Source: Hyphomicrobium sp. CS1GBMeth3 (lineage in GTDB: Bacteria > Pseudomonadota > Alphaproteobacteria > Rhizobiales > Hyphomicrobiaceae). Taken from it: a DNA stretch of 64,000 nucleotides. Of this stretch, positions 43,711 through 52,320 are shown piece by piece (positions within the stretch are counted from its first letter, which is position 1; the number at the start of each line of letters is the position of its first letter). Below the pieces are notes generated by a model that was given only the letters and a program-made list of their open reading frames with translations, had not been told where the DNA came from and ran no database searches. The DNA lies in assembly GCF_900117455.1 (NCBI RefSeq), contig NZ_FPHO01000003.1, positions 1,392,501 through 1,456,500 of the forward strand, in the 5' to 3' direction. The position numbers and the translations under genes are program-made.

Positions 43711-44307
43711 TCAGAGGCTTGCACCCGTCAGGACGATGCCGGCGATTGCAACGGCACCGCCGCCGAGGCGAGCAACGTTCTGGGAATGCCGCTCCGACAG
43801 GGCGGCCGCGACGAACGCGATGGCGATGCCCAGTGCATGCAAAATTGCAGTCGCGACGACGAACCCGGCCGTATAGCCGAACAGGGACGCGTCGACAGGC
43901 ATCTCGGTGCCGTGAGCGGCGCCGTGAAAAAGTCCGAACAAAGCAACAAGCGCCGCCGCAAACGCGACCGAAATCTTGGCTTGGATCGCGACCAGCACAC
44001 CGAGGACGATGACGGAGGCGGCGATGCCGCCCTCCACGACCGGAATATGGACTCCCGCAACGGAGAGGGCTCCGCCGATCACCATGGCAAGGATGAAGCT
44101 TGCCGGCACCGCCCAAAGCGATCGGCCGCCGAGACAGGCTGCGAGGAGGCCGACGGCCACCATGGCCAGCATGTGGTCGATGCCCGTGAGCGGGTGCAGG
44201 AACCCGCTCATGAAGCTCGTTTCACCATGCAGGCCCGGATGGGCCCAGGCCGCTGTCGGCAGCATCGCCAAAGCGATGAGAGCACCGCGAGAGAGCACGT
44301 GTTTCAT
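43711..44307 (-). CDS. hupE: HupE/UreJ family nickel/cobalt permease
   Basis: A 198-residue inner-membrane protein with a cleavable signal (MKHVLSRGALIALAMLPTAA-WA) and about six helices. The HupE signature H-X5-D-H is present as H38-PLTGI-D44-H45, and the second motif FHGAAHGTE follows in helix 4-5. Family members take up Ni(II) or Co(II), usually for hydrogenase, urease or cobamide. GGAGG is seven bases before the ATG at 44307. As last gene of an operon with a BtuB-like receptor and a CobN-family chelatase, cobalt is the more likely metal; nickel is not excluded. Confidence 0.9.
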   Translation of the reverse strand: MKHVLSRGALIALAMLPTAAWAHPGLHGETSFMSGFLHPLTGIDHMLAMVAVGLLAACLGGRSLWAVPASFILAMVIGGALSVAGVHIPVVEGGIAASVIVLGVLVAIQAKISVAFAAALVALFGLFHGAAHGTEMPVDASLFGYTAGFVVATAILHALGIAIAFVAAALSERHSQNVARLGGGAVAIAGIVLTGASL

Positions 44308-44367
44308 AGATAGTCCTCCGTTTTGTGGATCTGAAAGGGACGATTGGTTCGGCATGTGATGACGGTC

Positions 44368-46404
44368 TCAGTTCAAGCTCATACGCACGCCGAGATAACC
44401 AGAGCGGCCAGCCTCTCCGGCGTTTCTTACGGTCTCGTAGTCGACGTCGAAGAGATTATCGATCCTGCCGAAGACCTGAGTGGTTTCGTCAAGCTGCCAT
44501 GTTCCGTTGAGATTCACACGCGTGAACGCGTCGAGTTCGTCCCGCTCTCGCGAGAGGTTGAACTGGCGGCCGACGTACATCACTTCCGCTCCGAGCGAGA
44601 GCCGATCGATCGGCGTGACCTGCAGCCCGAGAGACGCCACGTTCCGCGGCGTGCGCGCCAAATCGTTTCCGTCGGCTTGGTCTTGAGCGCCCATATAGGT
44701 GTAGGCGCCGGTGACGCTCACCCAGTCCAACAGTTGAGCGGCTGCGGATACCTCGACGCCTTCGGAAGCCACGTTGTCGACGTTCTCGTAGGTCGACAGA
44801 ACGCCGAAAATGACGTTCTGATAGATGATCAGGTTCTCGATATCCTGCTTGAAATAGGTGACGTCGAATTTGAGCTTTTGATCGAAGAACGATTGCTCGA
44901 CACCGACGTCGTAACCCTGACTCGTTTCAACATCGAGATCGGGATTTCCGACGAGAGTGCCTCCGAAAATCGGGTCGGCCCCGTTGAAGAAGGCTTGGTA
45001 CATAGTTGGCGGTTTGGCGCCGGTGCCGTAGCTCGCGTGAAATCGCGTTGATGTGGCTTCGAACAGGTAGGAGCCGGTTGCGCGCCAGGTATTGTGCACG
45101 CCGCCCATTCCGAAATCGTCGCTTCGACCCGCGAGCGATAGATTGAGATTGTCTACGGGGGTCCAAGCCGCCTGCGCGTAGCCCGAGAGGTTCTCGATGG
45201 AATCGTCGAACTGCGAGATGGGGGCGAGGCCGCTGCCTCCCACCTCGTTGCTCGCCTGATCCTGCTGGTAGCGGCTGCCGAACGTCAGCGTCAGCGCATC
45301 GGTTGCGCGAAATGTGCCCTGATACTCCAGGCCGTAGCTTTCCGCCCTGTAGTAGGTCGTCGGCATAGCGTTCCGCGGATTGGTTGCCTCCCGATCGCCG
45401 TACAGCGAGGAAAGCGAGACCTTATGCTCGAGCCGTCCCCCCATCGTGGTGACGATATTGTCGATCTGGCCTGAGAACAGGAAGCGTTCCGAGGTGCCCG
45501 GTCCGTCGCCGCTGGCGCTCGACAAGCTCGGATCGGTATCGGCGTCCAAGTTGGATACATGAGCAGCGAAGTTCACCTGATAGTTCGGCGCAACGCGATA
45601 TCCGCCGCGACCGGAGAAGGTGAAGATCTCCGCGCCATCCTTTTCAGAGCCGAGCTTGTTGCGGGAGAACCCATCCGTCTGCAGGAACGTGCCGGATATG
45701 GCGTAGTGTCCGCGCTCCGTGCCGCCGCTGAGGCCGGCCCCGACCTTGTAGGTCCCATAGCTGCCGCCTTCAACGGACGCACGCGCCGTCGGCGGGCCGT
45801 CGCCCTTCCGCGTCACGATGTTGATGACGCCACCGATGGCGTCGCCGCCCCACACGGCGCTTTGCGGCCCCTTGAGCACCTCGATGCGTTCGACGTCCGT
45901 CAGGGCCAGGGATGCAAAGTCGAAATCGCCACCTGGGCTGCTCGGGTCGTTGACGCGCATTCCGTCGATCAGCACCAACGTCTGGTCGCTGTCGGCGCCG
46001 CGGATGCGAACGCTGCTGTTGGCGCCGACCCCCCCGATCTGCGTTGCGTAGACGCCCGGCACGCGATTGAGAATGCCGATAACGGTCCGCTCTCCGCTCG
46101 CCTCGATTTCGGCGCGTCCCAAGACGCTGACCGAGGAGCCAAGTGTTTCGATGCTCTCCTCGGTGCGTGTTGCCGTAACGACCGTGATTTCCGGCGTGAG
46201 CGTTGCGCTCGGCTTTTTCTTTTTTGCCGTGTTCGGATCTGCGGTCACGACAAGAGGCTCAAGCTCGTATGACTCCTCCTCAAGCGCGACATCCTGCGCA
46301 TGCACGTATCCACTCCACGAGCAGCTGAGCAGAAGCGCTGCGCATGTGGACGAGAGCGAGACGACCTCGCCAACTCGTCTGATCGGACCCCGTAGAAATC
46401 TCAT
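44368..46404 (-). CDS. TonB-dependent receptor, BtuB-like
   Basis: A 678-residue outer-membrane receptor. A signal peptide (about 1-36), a low-complexity linker with KKKK (about 60-64) and a TonB-box-like ITVVTATR precede the plug (GSSVSVLGRAEIEASGERTV; SSVRIRGADSDQTLVLIDGM; GPQSAVWGGDAIGGVINIVT) and a 22-strand barrel ending in RSGYLGVRMSLN with a terminal aromatic-poor signature. The plug is of the BtuB/vitamin B12-heme group. It lies 18 bp after the CobN-like gene. Likely ligands are cobamide or another metallo-tetrapyrrole; the sequence alone does not choose. Confidence 0.88.
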   Translation of the reverse strand: MRFLRGPIRRVGEVVSLSSTCAALLLSCSWSGYVHAQDVALEEESYELEPLVVTADPNTAKKKKPSATLTPEITVVTATRTEESIETLGSSVSVLGRAEIEASGERTVIGILNRVPGVYATQIGGVGANSSVRIRGADSDQTLVLIDGMRVNDPSSPGGDFDFASLALTDVERIEVLKGPQSAVWGGDAIGGVINIVTRKGDGPPTARASVEGGSYGTYKVGAGLSGGTERGHYAISGTFLQTDGFSRNKLGSEKDGAEIFTFSGRGGYRVAPNYQVNFAAHVSNLDADTDPSLSSASGDGPGTSERFLFSGQIDNIVTTMGGRLEHKVSLSSLYGDREATNPRNAMPTTYYRAESYGLEYQGTFRATDALTLTFGSRYQQDQASNEVGGSGLAPISQFDDSIENLSGYAQAAWTPVDNLNLSLAGRSDDFGMGGVHNTWRATGSYLFEATSTRFHASYGTGAKPPTMYQAFFNGADPIFGGTLVGNPDLDVETSQGYDVGVEQSFFDQKLKFDVTYFKQDIENLIIYQNVIFGVLSTYENVDNVASEGVEVSAAAQLLDWVSVTGAYTYMGAQDQADGNDLARTPRNVASLGLQVTPIDRLSLGAEVMYVGRQFNLSRERDELDAFTRVNLNGTWQLDETTQVFGRIDNLFDVDYETVRNAGEAGRSGYLGVRMSLN

Positions 46405-46422
46405 ACCGTCTCCCCCAACGCC

Positions 46423-49400
46423 TCACACGGACTGAGCCGGCCGAGACAACACACCAAGCAACAGACAAGCGAGCATCGAGGCGACGCTCAGGATGGCGAA
46501 TGCGTGCCGCTGTCGATCCTCGAGATGGGTATGGGCCGGCGCGGTCTCTGCCTCTGCGACGACCTCCTCTTCGAGCTCGAAGCCCGTTACCGGCCGCGTA
46601 TCTCCCTCGGTAGATGCGACATCGCGGGCAACACGATCCGGTGTTTGCGGTTGGCGATGCCAGCGCGTTTTGTCTGCTGCGCGCTGAGAAAGCGCGACCT
46701 CGATTGATGTCGTTGTTGCCGTCTCGATAGACGTCAGGAATTGATCCCGTTGCTGCGGGGTAACGACACCGAGGTGCGCGGCAGTCTGCTCCGCAAAGCG
46801 CTGAAGCTCCGGATTGTCACAGCTCAGATGCTCGCACGATGGACCGTGACGGATGACGCTTTCGATATAGGTCTTGAGGAGGGATCGCGTCGTAGCCTCG
46901 GACGGCTGCCAATAGCCCTTGCGCACGACCTCGAGCATCCTGGCCGCAATGCCCTGCCGCGCGTACGGATTGTGCTGCTCGAAGAATGCCTCGAGGCCGA
47001 GCTCGTTGCGGTCCTCGATCCAGACCGCGTGCATCTCCTCCCACTTGGCGGCATCGACAACCTCGGGATAAACGACCTGCCAGCCCCACAGGTAATCGAC
47101 CGCCTGCCACACGTGGCGCGCGCCAGCGTAGCCCTCGCGCATCATCTCGCTTCCGTATTCCGGATTGAGATAGCGCGCGCGCAGCTCCTGGCCGAGAAAA
47201 CGCTGAAGAGGCTCGTGCTTCTCCGCGCCGGATTTGCGCAGGTCGGAGACATAGAACGCCGGGCTCGCACCGCCGCCGTTTGCACGCCGAACACCGAGCG
47301 CAATCGATCCCCCGTACGAGAAATAGTCGTCGTTATCGAGGGTGGCGTAGAGATTGGACGCGCGTGAATGCAGGATCAGGTCGGTGTCTTTGAGGGCGGC
47401 GCGGAACTCGTCTTCCGCGCTTTCGCCCCAGATGCCGCCGCCGTAGCCGTGCCCCATGCGGCGGATGTAGGTGTCGGCGACCTGGCTCTCGTTGTCCCAG
47501 CTCCCGCTGGCATGGGTCATCGCGTGAAGTTTGGAATCGTGCTCACCGGTCGGTTCGGCAAATATCCGGATCAGGCTTCGCTGCGTCGCGACGGTCTCGG
47601 AAAATCCGGCTTCGATGAGCGTCTGCTTGAGGGCCGCTGCGTTGCGCTTGATCGGGTTGTCCTCCTCGGGAGAGGAGGCTGCAAGCGCCACCGCGCGGTC
47701 CAGGAGTTCGACCATTCCGGGGAACGTGTCTCGGTAGAGGCTGGTCGCATGAAAGACGACGTCGATCCGCGGGCGGCCGAGGTCCGAACGCGGGATAAGC
47801 TCAAGTGAGGTGACCCGCCCGCGTGCATCACGCTGCGGCCGCACACCGAGCAGCGCGAGCCCCTGTGCCTCTTGCACGCCCTGATGACGCAAAAGCTCGA
47901 CGCCCCAGAGCTGCAGGGCGACTTTCTTGGGTGCAGCGCCATGGTCTGCGAGATGTTTTTCGATCAGCTCTTCCGCGAGTTTCCGGCCCACCGCATCGGC
48001 TGCCGCCATTGGCACTTCGCGAGGATCGAAGCTCGCGAAGTTTTTTCCCGTCGGAATGGCGTCGAGATTTCTTACCGGGTCGTTTCCCGGCCCTACCGGA
48101 ACATACTGCCCGCTGACACCGGCAAGCAGGCCCGCGTATTCGGAGGCGCCGGTTTGCGACAGGCGCTGCAGCGCGATCTCCCGCGATGCCTCACCGTTTG
48201 CTTCCGCGATCTTATTGACGAAGCGGGGCAGCCTATCGGGTTCGGGCGTTGCTCCGAAGGTATGCAGGCCGAGCGGGATCGTCTGGTGCGCGATTTGAGC
48301 GAGATAGTCTTCGAGCGTCGCAAAGCGATCATTGCGGTTGCTGTCGTGGATGTCGCCCCAGCCACGATCGGCCAGATCGATCGCCAATCCACGATCTGCA
48401 ACAGCTGTCTCGATCTCCGATGCGAGGTCGGAAGCACGCTCGGGGGAGGTCGCGCCCGCGGCGCGCCATTCACCAACGAGATTGGCCAGCTGTTGAAGCT
48501 CTGGCGCAAGCTGATTGCCGCCGAGTGCGGGCGTCAGGTGATCGACGATCGTCGCCGCCCCGCGCCGTTTCGCGACGATGCCTTCGCCGACGTCATCGAC
48601 GATATAGGGATAGACGATATGCATATCGCCGGACAGAACCTCGCCGGCATCGTCACCGGCGAGCCCGGATTCCTTGCCCGCCATCCATTCATGCGTGCCG
48701 TGGGTGCCGGTATGTACTACGACGTCCGCGTTGAACTGACGCTGCAGCCAGAGATAGGCGGCGATGTATTGGTGGTGAGGCGGCAATTCCTGCGACTGGT
48801 AGAGCGCTTCCAGATCCTGCATGCGCGCGCGATCGGGTTGCGGCATGACGACCACATGTCCGAACCGCAGTGCGGGAATGACGAAATGCAATTCGCCCGC
48901 TACCCGGCGCGTCATGATGGTTGAGGCGGTCGGTGGCCCCCAGTGGGCGAGGACGGTCTCTCGGAACGTCTTGGGAAATGTATCGAACCATCTCTGATAG
49001 GTTTCGACGGGCAGGCTTACGATGTCGCCGCGCGCGATAAGGCGATCGAGGTCTCCCGGAGCGAAGCGGCCAATGTTCAGGCCGTTCGTTCGGATGCGCC
49101 GCTCCAGCTCTTCATCGGTTTGCGTGTCGAGATTGCCGAGCGCGTATCCCTCTTTCGCGAGGCGCCGCAGCATCTGCGGGATTGAGCGGACCACGTTGAG
49201 ATAGCTCGCGCCGATATTCTGCTTTCCCGGCGGGTAGTTCCAATAGAGGACCGCGACATGCCGATCGGCGCGCGCGCGCGCGCGTAGCGCTACGAGCTTG
49301 GCGGCCCGGTCCGCAATCCGCGCGATGCGCTCGGGAATGGCCGTTGTAGCAACGCTGCTGTTCTTATTGTCGATCGCGCCGACAACGTTTGGCGGCGAGA

Positions 49401-50376
49401 GACCCGCCAGCTCCGGCGCTGCAATTTGCCAGGCGACCTCGCTGGAACTCAGCCCTTGCTTCGATTGACGCCACTCATCGACCGTGCGTCCGAAAACACG
49501 GATGGCGTTCAACACGGGCACGCCGAGCGCGCGCAGGGTGTCCGCGTTCTCCTCCTCGTGGAATTTGTGATGCAGAGAGATCACGGCATCGACGCGGGGT
49601 GCGCCGTCGGCATCTCGCAGCAGCGTGTTCACCGCAGGCACCGCGCGCTCCGCGAACACGATCACGGGCTCGAGATGCCGCTCGCGAACCGCGTTAGCGA
49701 TTGCGCTTGCAAGCCCGAGCGACTCCGCGCGCGCGCGTGCCGCATACTCGAGGATCGCCACGCGGGGCCGGTCAGAGTCAATCATGGCGTTCGGAAATTC
49801 CGCGTGGAAGCGAATATTTCCATCGCGCTCGATCTCCACAACGCCGTGCGCGAGAACGGGGCGCGGCGGATCGGGAAGAATGTTTTTCTCGCCGAGGTAG
49901 CGATGCGCGATGAACTGGAACATGTTGGCGACCTCTCCGGGTGCAGAGTTCGCCCAATAGGCATCCACGATCTCATCCGTACGCAAACGCAGGCGCGCGA
50001 ATTCGTCGGACGATCCGCGATAGCTGGATTCTTGTATGCCGAGCCGCAGGCCCGCTTCGGATGTCTCGATCCTATCGGCCTGCGATGCCACCCACTGCGT
50101 GTCCATCAACTCGACGAAAAGGACATTGTGCTGGGGAAGCTCGGAGTCGCGGAGCGTATTGGATGGAGCGCGCACGACGACGTTAAAGCGCCGCCCGAGA
50201 TCAGGATTGCTGAGCAGAAGGCGATCGAGCCCGCGGTTGATCTTCTCGACTGTCGGATCCGTTGCGATGAAGAGAACAGTGAAGCGTGCATCCTGCGGGG
50301 CTGCGCCAAATTGCGTCGCTGCCAGCAATCCACCAGCAATGAGAACAACAAACAACAGTCCCCCGACCAGACGCAT
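46423..50376 (-). CDS. Membrane-anchored CobN/Mg-chelatase H-family protein (HmuS-like)
   Basis: A 1317-residue CobN-family protein. Unlike cytosolic CobN it begins with a hydrophobic anchor (LVGGLLFVVLIAGGLLA) and ends with a second helix (FAILSVASMLACLLLGVLS), preceded by the CobN-type VTGFELEEEV. The body should therefore lie on the periplasmic side. The chelatase signature HTGTHGTHEWMAGK (from residue 555) is intact. In Bacteroidota the equivalent HmuS works with a TonB receptor and an ExbB/DUF2149 pair in heme use. No cobS/cobT or chlI/chlD ATPase is in the window. The ATG at 50376 (SD AAGAGG) is chosen over GTG 50379. Metal insertion and removal are both possible. Confidence 0.85.
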   Translation of the reverse strand: MRLVGGLLFVVLIAGGLLAATQFGAAPQDARFTVLFIATDPTVEKINRGLDRLLLSNPDLGRRFNVVVRAPSNTLRDSELPQHNVLFVELMDTQWVASQADRIETSEAGLRLGIQESSYRGSSDEFARLRLRTDEIVDAYWANSAPGEVANMFQFIAHRYLGEKNILPDPPRPVLAHGVVEIERDGNIRFHAEFPNAMIDSDRPRVAILEYAARARAESLGLASAIANAVRERHLEPVIVFAERAVPAVNTLLRDADGAPRVDAVISLHHKFHEEENADTLRALGVPVLNAIRVFGRTVDEWRQSKQGLSSSEVAWQIAAPELAGLSPPNVVGAIDNKNSSVATTAIPERIARIADRAAKLVALRARARADRHVAVLYWNYPPGKQNIGASYLNVVRSIPQMLRRLAKEGYALGNLDTQTDEELERRIRTNGLNIGRFAPGDLDRLIARGDIVSLPVETYQRWFDTFPKTFRETVLAHWGPPTASTIMTRRVAGELHFVIPALRFGHVVVMPQPDRARMQDLEALYQSQELPPHHQYIAAYLWLQRQFNADVVVHTGTHGTHEWMAGKESGLAGDDAGEVLSGDMHIVYPYIVDDVGEGIVAKRRGAATIVDHLTPALGGNQLAPELQQLANLVGEWRAAGATSPERASDLASEIETAVADRGLAIDLADRGWGDIHDSNRNDRFATLEDYLAQIAHQTIPLGLHTFGATPEPDRLPRFVNKIAEANGEASREIALQRLSQTGASEYAGLLAGVSGQYVPVGPGNDPVRNLDAIPTGKNFASFDPREVPMAAADAVGRKLAEELIEKHLADHGAAPKKVALQLWGVELLRHQGVQEAQGLALLGVRPQRDARGRVTSLELIPRSDLGRPRIDVVFHATSLYRDTFPGMVELLDRAVALAASSPEEDNPIKRNAAALKQTLIEAGFSETVATQRSLIRIFAEPTGEHDSKLHAMTHASGSWDNESQVADTYIRRMGHGYGGGIWGESAEDEFRAALKDTDLILHSRASNLYATLDNDDYFSYGGSIALGVRRANGGGASPAFYVSDLRKSGAEKHEPLQRFLGQELRARYLNPEYGSEMMREGYAGARHVWQAVDYLWGWQVVYPEVVDAAKWEEMHAVWIEDRNELGLEAFFEQHNPYARQGIAARMLEVVRKGYWQPSEATTRSLLKTYIESVIRHGPSCEHLSCDNPELQRFAEQTAAHLGVVTPQQRDQFLTSIETATTTSIEVALSQRAADKTRWHRQPQTPDRVARDVASTEGDTRPVTGFELEEEVVAEAETAPAHTHLEDRQRHAFAILSVASMLACLLLGVLSRPAQSV

Positions 50377-50741
50377 CACTGTGCCTCTTGACCGGAAGGC
50401 TCATCATTGCCCTCGGGGACATAGACAATGCTTCCGTCTTCAAGGCGATACGCGACGCCGACGCGGGCGCCGTCGCCGCTTCCGACGGTCTTGCTCAATC
50501 GGCGGATGGTGGTCTTGCGCCCCTCGCGGATCGTGATCTCGAGGCCGTCGGCCCGCTCTTTCGTGATGGTGACCTTTTGATCCGGCGCGAAAACGTCGAG
50601 CAGGTTGAGTGCGCTGATCAGCGCAACCATGAAACCCAAGGCGAGCACGATGCCGACATCGAACAGGTTGGCGACCGCCGAGACGATGTCATCGTCGCCC
50701 CTGCGCGTAAGCAGCCCCAATCCGGCCGGAGACCGTCTCAT
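50376..50741 (-). CDS. DUF2149 protein, ExbD/TolR-like in layout
   Basis: A 121-residue protein with one membrane helix (about 25-46) and a periplasmic tail of about 75 residues (VTITKERADGLEITIREGRKT in part). The helix begins ANLFDVGIVLALGFMVAL, very like the LVDVMLVLLIFFM of ExbD, with Asp28 at the place of the proton-relaying Asp. The start overlaps the exbB-like stop and its stop overlaps the CobN-like start, so the three proteins are probably made in fixed ratio. It probably forms the moving half of a proton channel complex. Confidence 0.85.
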   Translation of the reverse strand: MRRSPAGLGLLTRRGDDDIVSAVANLFDVGIVLALGFMVALISALNLLDVFAPDQKVTITKERADGLEITIREGRKTTIRRLSKTVGSGDGARVGVAYRLEDGSIVYVPEGNDEPSGQEAQ

Positions 50742-51286
50742 TCCGCGCTCTCCAGCGCATGGCGAAGCTCCGCGAGATCCAAGCGGTACCAGCGGTCCTG
50801 CGCGGTCATGACGACCCACGACAGCCCGGCGGCCAGCAAGCCCAGAACGGTGGTGCCGAATGCGAGCACCAGGTGGTTCGACAGCGTTGCAAGATCGTTG
50901 TTGGCGAGCGCGACCAGAGCCGGACCAAGCGGAACCAGCGTTCCCATGAGGCCGAGCGCTGGCGCAATGCGGACCCAAAGACGGGAGCGATCGACACGCT
51001 TTGCGAGCGCCGCCTCGGTCCTGTCGAGGACGAGCCACGACGATGCGGTTGGATCGGCCCCGCGCTGAACGAGCCATTCCCGCATACCCTGACGGTTCGC
51101 CATCGGCGCCGGAATTGTCGTGACGGTCTTCAGCGCTGCTGCTTGTCCGCGTCGTTGAATGCGCTCGACGAAGGCGTCTCCGGCGAGGAATGCGCTGTGC
51201 CCTACGGCAAACAGCAACAGCAGCGCGATCGGCCAGATGAGCACCGACGTGAATGAGAAAATCGCAAGCGCCAGTTGGTCCAACAT
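50738..51286 (-). CDS. MotA/TolQ/ExbB-like proton channel protein
   Basis: A 182-residue inner-membrane protein with helix 1 near the N-terminus (SFTSVLIWPIALLLLFAVGH), a cytoplasmic loop of about 80 residues, and helices 2-3 (WVRIAPALGLMGTLVPLGPA; LAFGTTVLGLLAAGLSWVV). The APALGLMGTLVPLG segment matches the channel helix signature of ExbB/TolQ/MotA. It is shorter than ExbB (about 240). As first gene of the operon it probably supplies proton-motive force to the DUF2149/CobN pair instead of TonB. Its leader has unusual predicted structure. Confidence 0.86.
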   Translation of the reverse strand: MLDQLALAIFSFTSVLIWPIALLLLFAVGHSAFLAGDAFVERIQRRGQAAALKTVTTIPAPMANRQGMREWLVQRGADPTASSWLVLDRTEAALAKRVDRSRLWVRIAPALGLMGTLVPLGPALVALANNDLATLSNHLVLAFGTTVLGLLAAGLSWVVMTAQDRWYRLDLAELRHALESAE

Positions 51287-51291
51287 TTCAA

Positions 51292-51379
51292 CCTGTGCGA
51301 GTGTTTGTTTCTTTTACGAAAAGCCCCGTATTCCGGGACTTGTTCTATTGAACCGCGCACAGGAAACGCCTCTGAGGCG
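51292..51379 (-). promoter_or_regulatory. Riboswitch-like structured leader of the exbB-DUF2149-cobN operon
   Basis: In the RNA of the minus strand, CCTGTGCG (51363-51356) can pair perfectly with CGCACAGG (51299-51292), which contains the putative ribosome-binding AGG five bases before the exbB ATG. Inside this closing stem are three consecutive small perfect hairpins: 51342-51353 (GTTC/GAAC), 51325-51337 (CCCG/CGGG) and 51311-51323 (CTTTT/AAAAG). The layout is a four-way junction. A further hairpin CGCCT-CAG-AGGCG lies upstream (51367-51379). No cobalamin-riboswitch consensus is visible. Confidence 0.5.
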
Positions 51380-51423
51380 CCCGCAACAATAACCCTTTTT
51401 GGGAGGGCAATTGGATTGGATGT

Positions 51424-51443
51424 CTCGCTCCTTGGCGAGCGAG
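51424..51443. terminator. Short hairpin after the luxR gene
   Basis: CTCGCTC (51424-51430) and GAGCGAG (51437-51443) form a 7-bp stem with a 6-base loop, 66 bp beyond the LuxR stop codon on the minus strand. There is no T-tract, so it may be a weak or Rho-assisted terminator that separates luxR from the chelatase operon, or only a pause site. Confidence 0.4.
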
Positions 51444-51508
51444 GCGTACGGCCGTTTCATTTCCGCCAACCGTCCCGTCGATGGTCCCTCGGTGCAAATG
51501 CGGTCGGA

Positions 51509-52255
51509 CTAGATCAATCCACGGTCCACGGCATTTGCGACGGCTTGTACGCGGTTTGTGGCATTCAGCTTGGCGATCGAGTTTTTGATGTGCAATCGGA
51601 TCGTTTCGGGAGAGCGGTCGAGAATGATCGCGATTTCTGCGGAGGTTTTCCCGAGAGCAGCCCAACGCATGCACTCCACCTCGCGGCGTGTCAGCATCAC
51701 GCGATCGGCCACTTCGATCTGTGTTTCGAAACCGCGCTGGAAGATCGCTCTCGTGAAGGCGTGCATCACGCGGAACAAGGGCTCTCGTGCACCGGTACGC
51801 AGCACATGCCAGTTCTTACACGACCTGTCGGCGATCGCGCTCATGACGGCAAAGCGGCCAAACGGCAGATGAACCGGAATTGTGATACCGCGCGATAACC
51901 CATAATCACCGAGAAACTCAAAAGCCTTGTTCTGCGCTGGTGAGATCTCGTCGCTATGTTGCACGTCGATCCAGTCGATCGGATCGGTTCCCGAAAAGCA
52001 GGCCCGATAATAGGGATCGACAGCCATGAACTGCCGCCAGCCCTGTTCCCAGCCGGCGGGGAAATTTCGAACATTCAGTTTCAGGGGCGCCCAGGTTCCG
52101 TCGCGCTGGCGCGGCATGCTGGGAATGTAACCGTAGAGAGCTTGGGTGAAACCAATTCGGCCGACAATATCGGCGAGGACATCCAGCGACTCGCCGAAGT
52201 TCTCGCTTTTGCTCACACGATCCCGGATTTCCGCGTCGTACGCTGTCGTGCACAT
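51509..52255 (-). CDS. Solo LuxR-family regulator with autoinducer-binding domain
   Basis: A 248-residue transcription factor: autoinducer-binding domain (about 15-165) and a LuxR helix-turn-helix at the C-terminus (LTRREVECMRWAALGKTSAE, then SPETIRLHIKNSIAKLNA). No luxI synthase is in the window. Of the usual ligand residues, W69, D80-P81 and W95 line up, while the Tyr position four after the first Trp is W73, and the Trp-Asp spacing is two residues short. This points to a non-standard or absent AHL ligand. GAGGGG precedes the ATG at 52255. It lies just upstream of the chelatase operon and may regulate it. Confidence 0.87.
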   Translation of the reverse strand: MCTTAYDAEIRDRVSKSENFGESLDVLADIVGRIGFTQALYGYIPSMPRQRDGTWAPLKLNVRNFPAGWEQGWRQFMAVDPYYRACFSGTDPIDWIDVQHSDEISPAQNKAFEFLGDYGLSRGITIPVHLPFGRFAVMSAIADRSCKNWHVLRTGAREPLFRVMHAFTRAIFQRGFETQIEVADRVMLTRREVECMRWAALGKTSAEIAIILDRSPETIRLHIKNSIAKLNATNRVQAVANAVDRGLI

Positions 52256-52286
52256 AACCTAGCCCCTCGTTCAAAGTGCCAAGTTC

Positions 52287-52320
52287 GTGCGAGCGCAGTT
52301 ATTTGCCCCGACACTCGCAC
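52287..52320. promoter_or_regulatory. Inverted repeat GTGCGAG / CTCGCAC upstream of luxR
   Basis: Perfect 7-base arms (52287-52293, 52314-52320) are separated by 20 bases and lie 32-65 bp upstream of the luxR start codon, where an autoregulatory site would be expected. The spacing is larger than in a classic lux box, so the two arms might be separate half-sites. Confidence 0.35.

Noticed and set aside
43324..44313. 329-codon plus-strand frame across the TauE remnant and hupE
   Set aside because: Antisense to hupE, low-complexity Arg/Asp-rich product, crosses a terminator hairpin.
51287..51508. Cobalamin riboswitch before the CobN/BtuB operon
   Set aside because: Expected from the gene content, but no B12-box or other conserved cobalamin-riboswitch segments can be found; the leader has a different, simpler layout.
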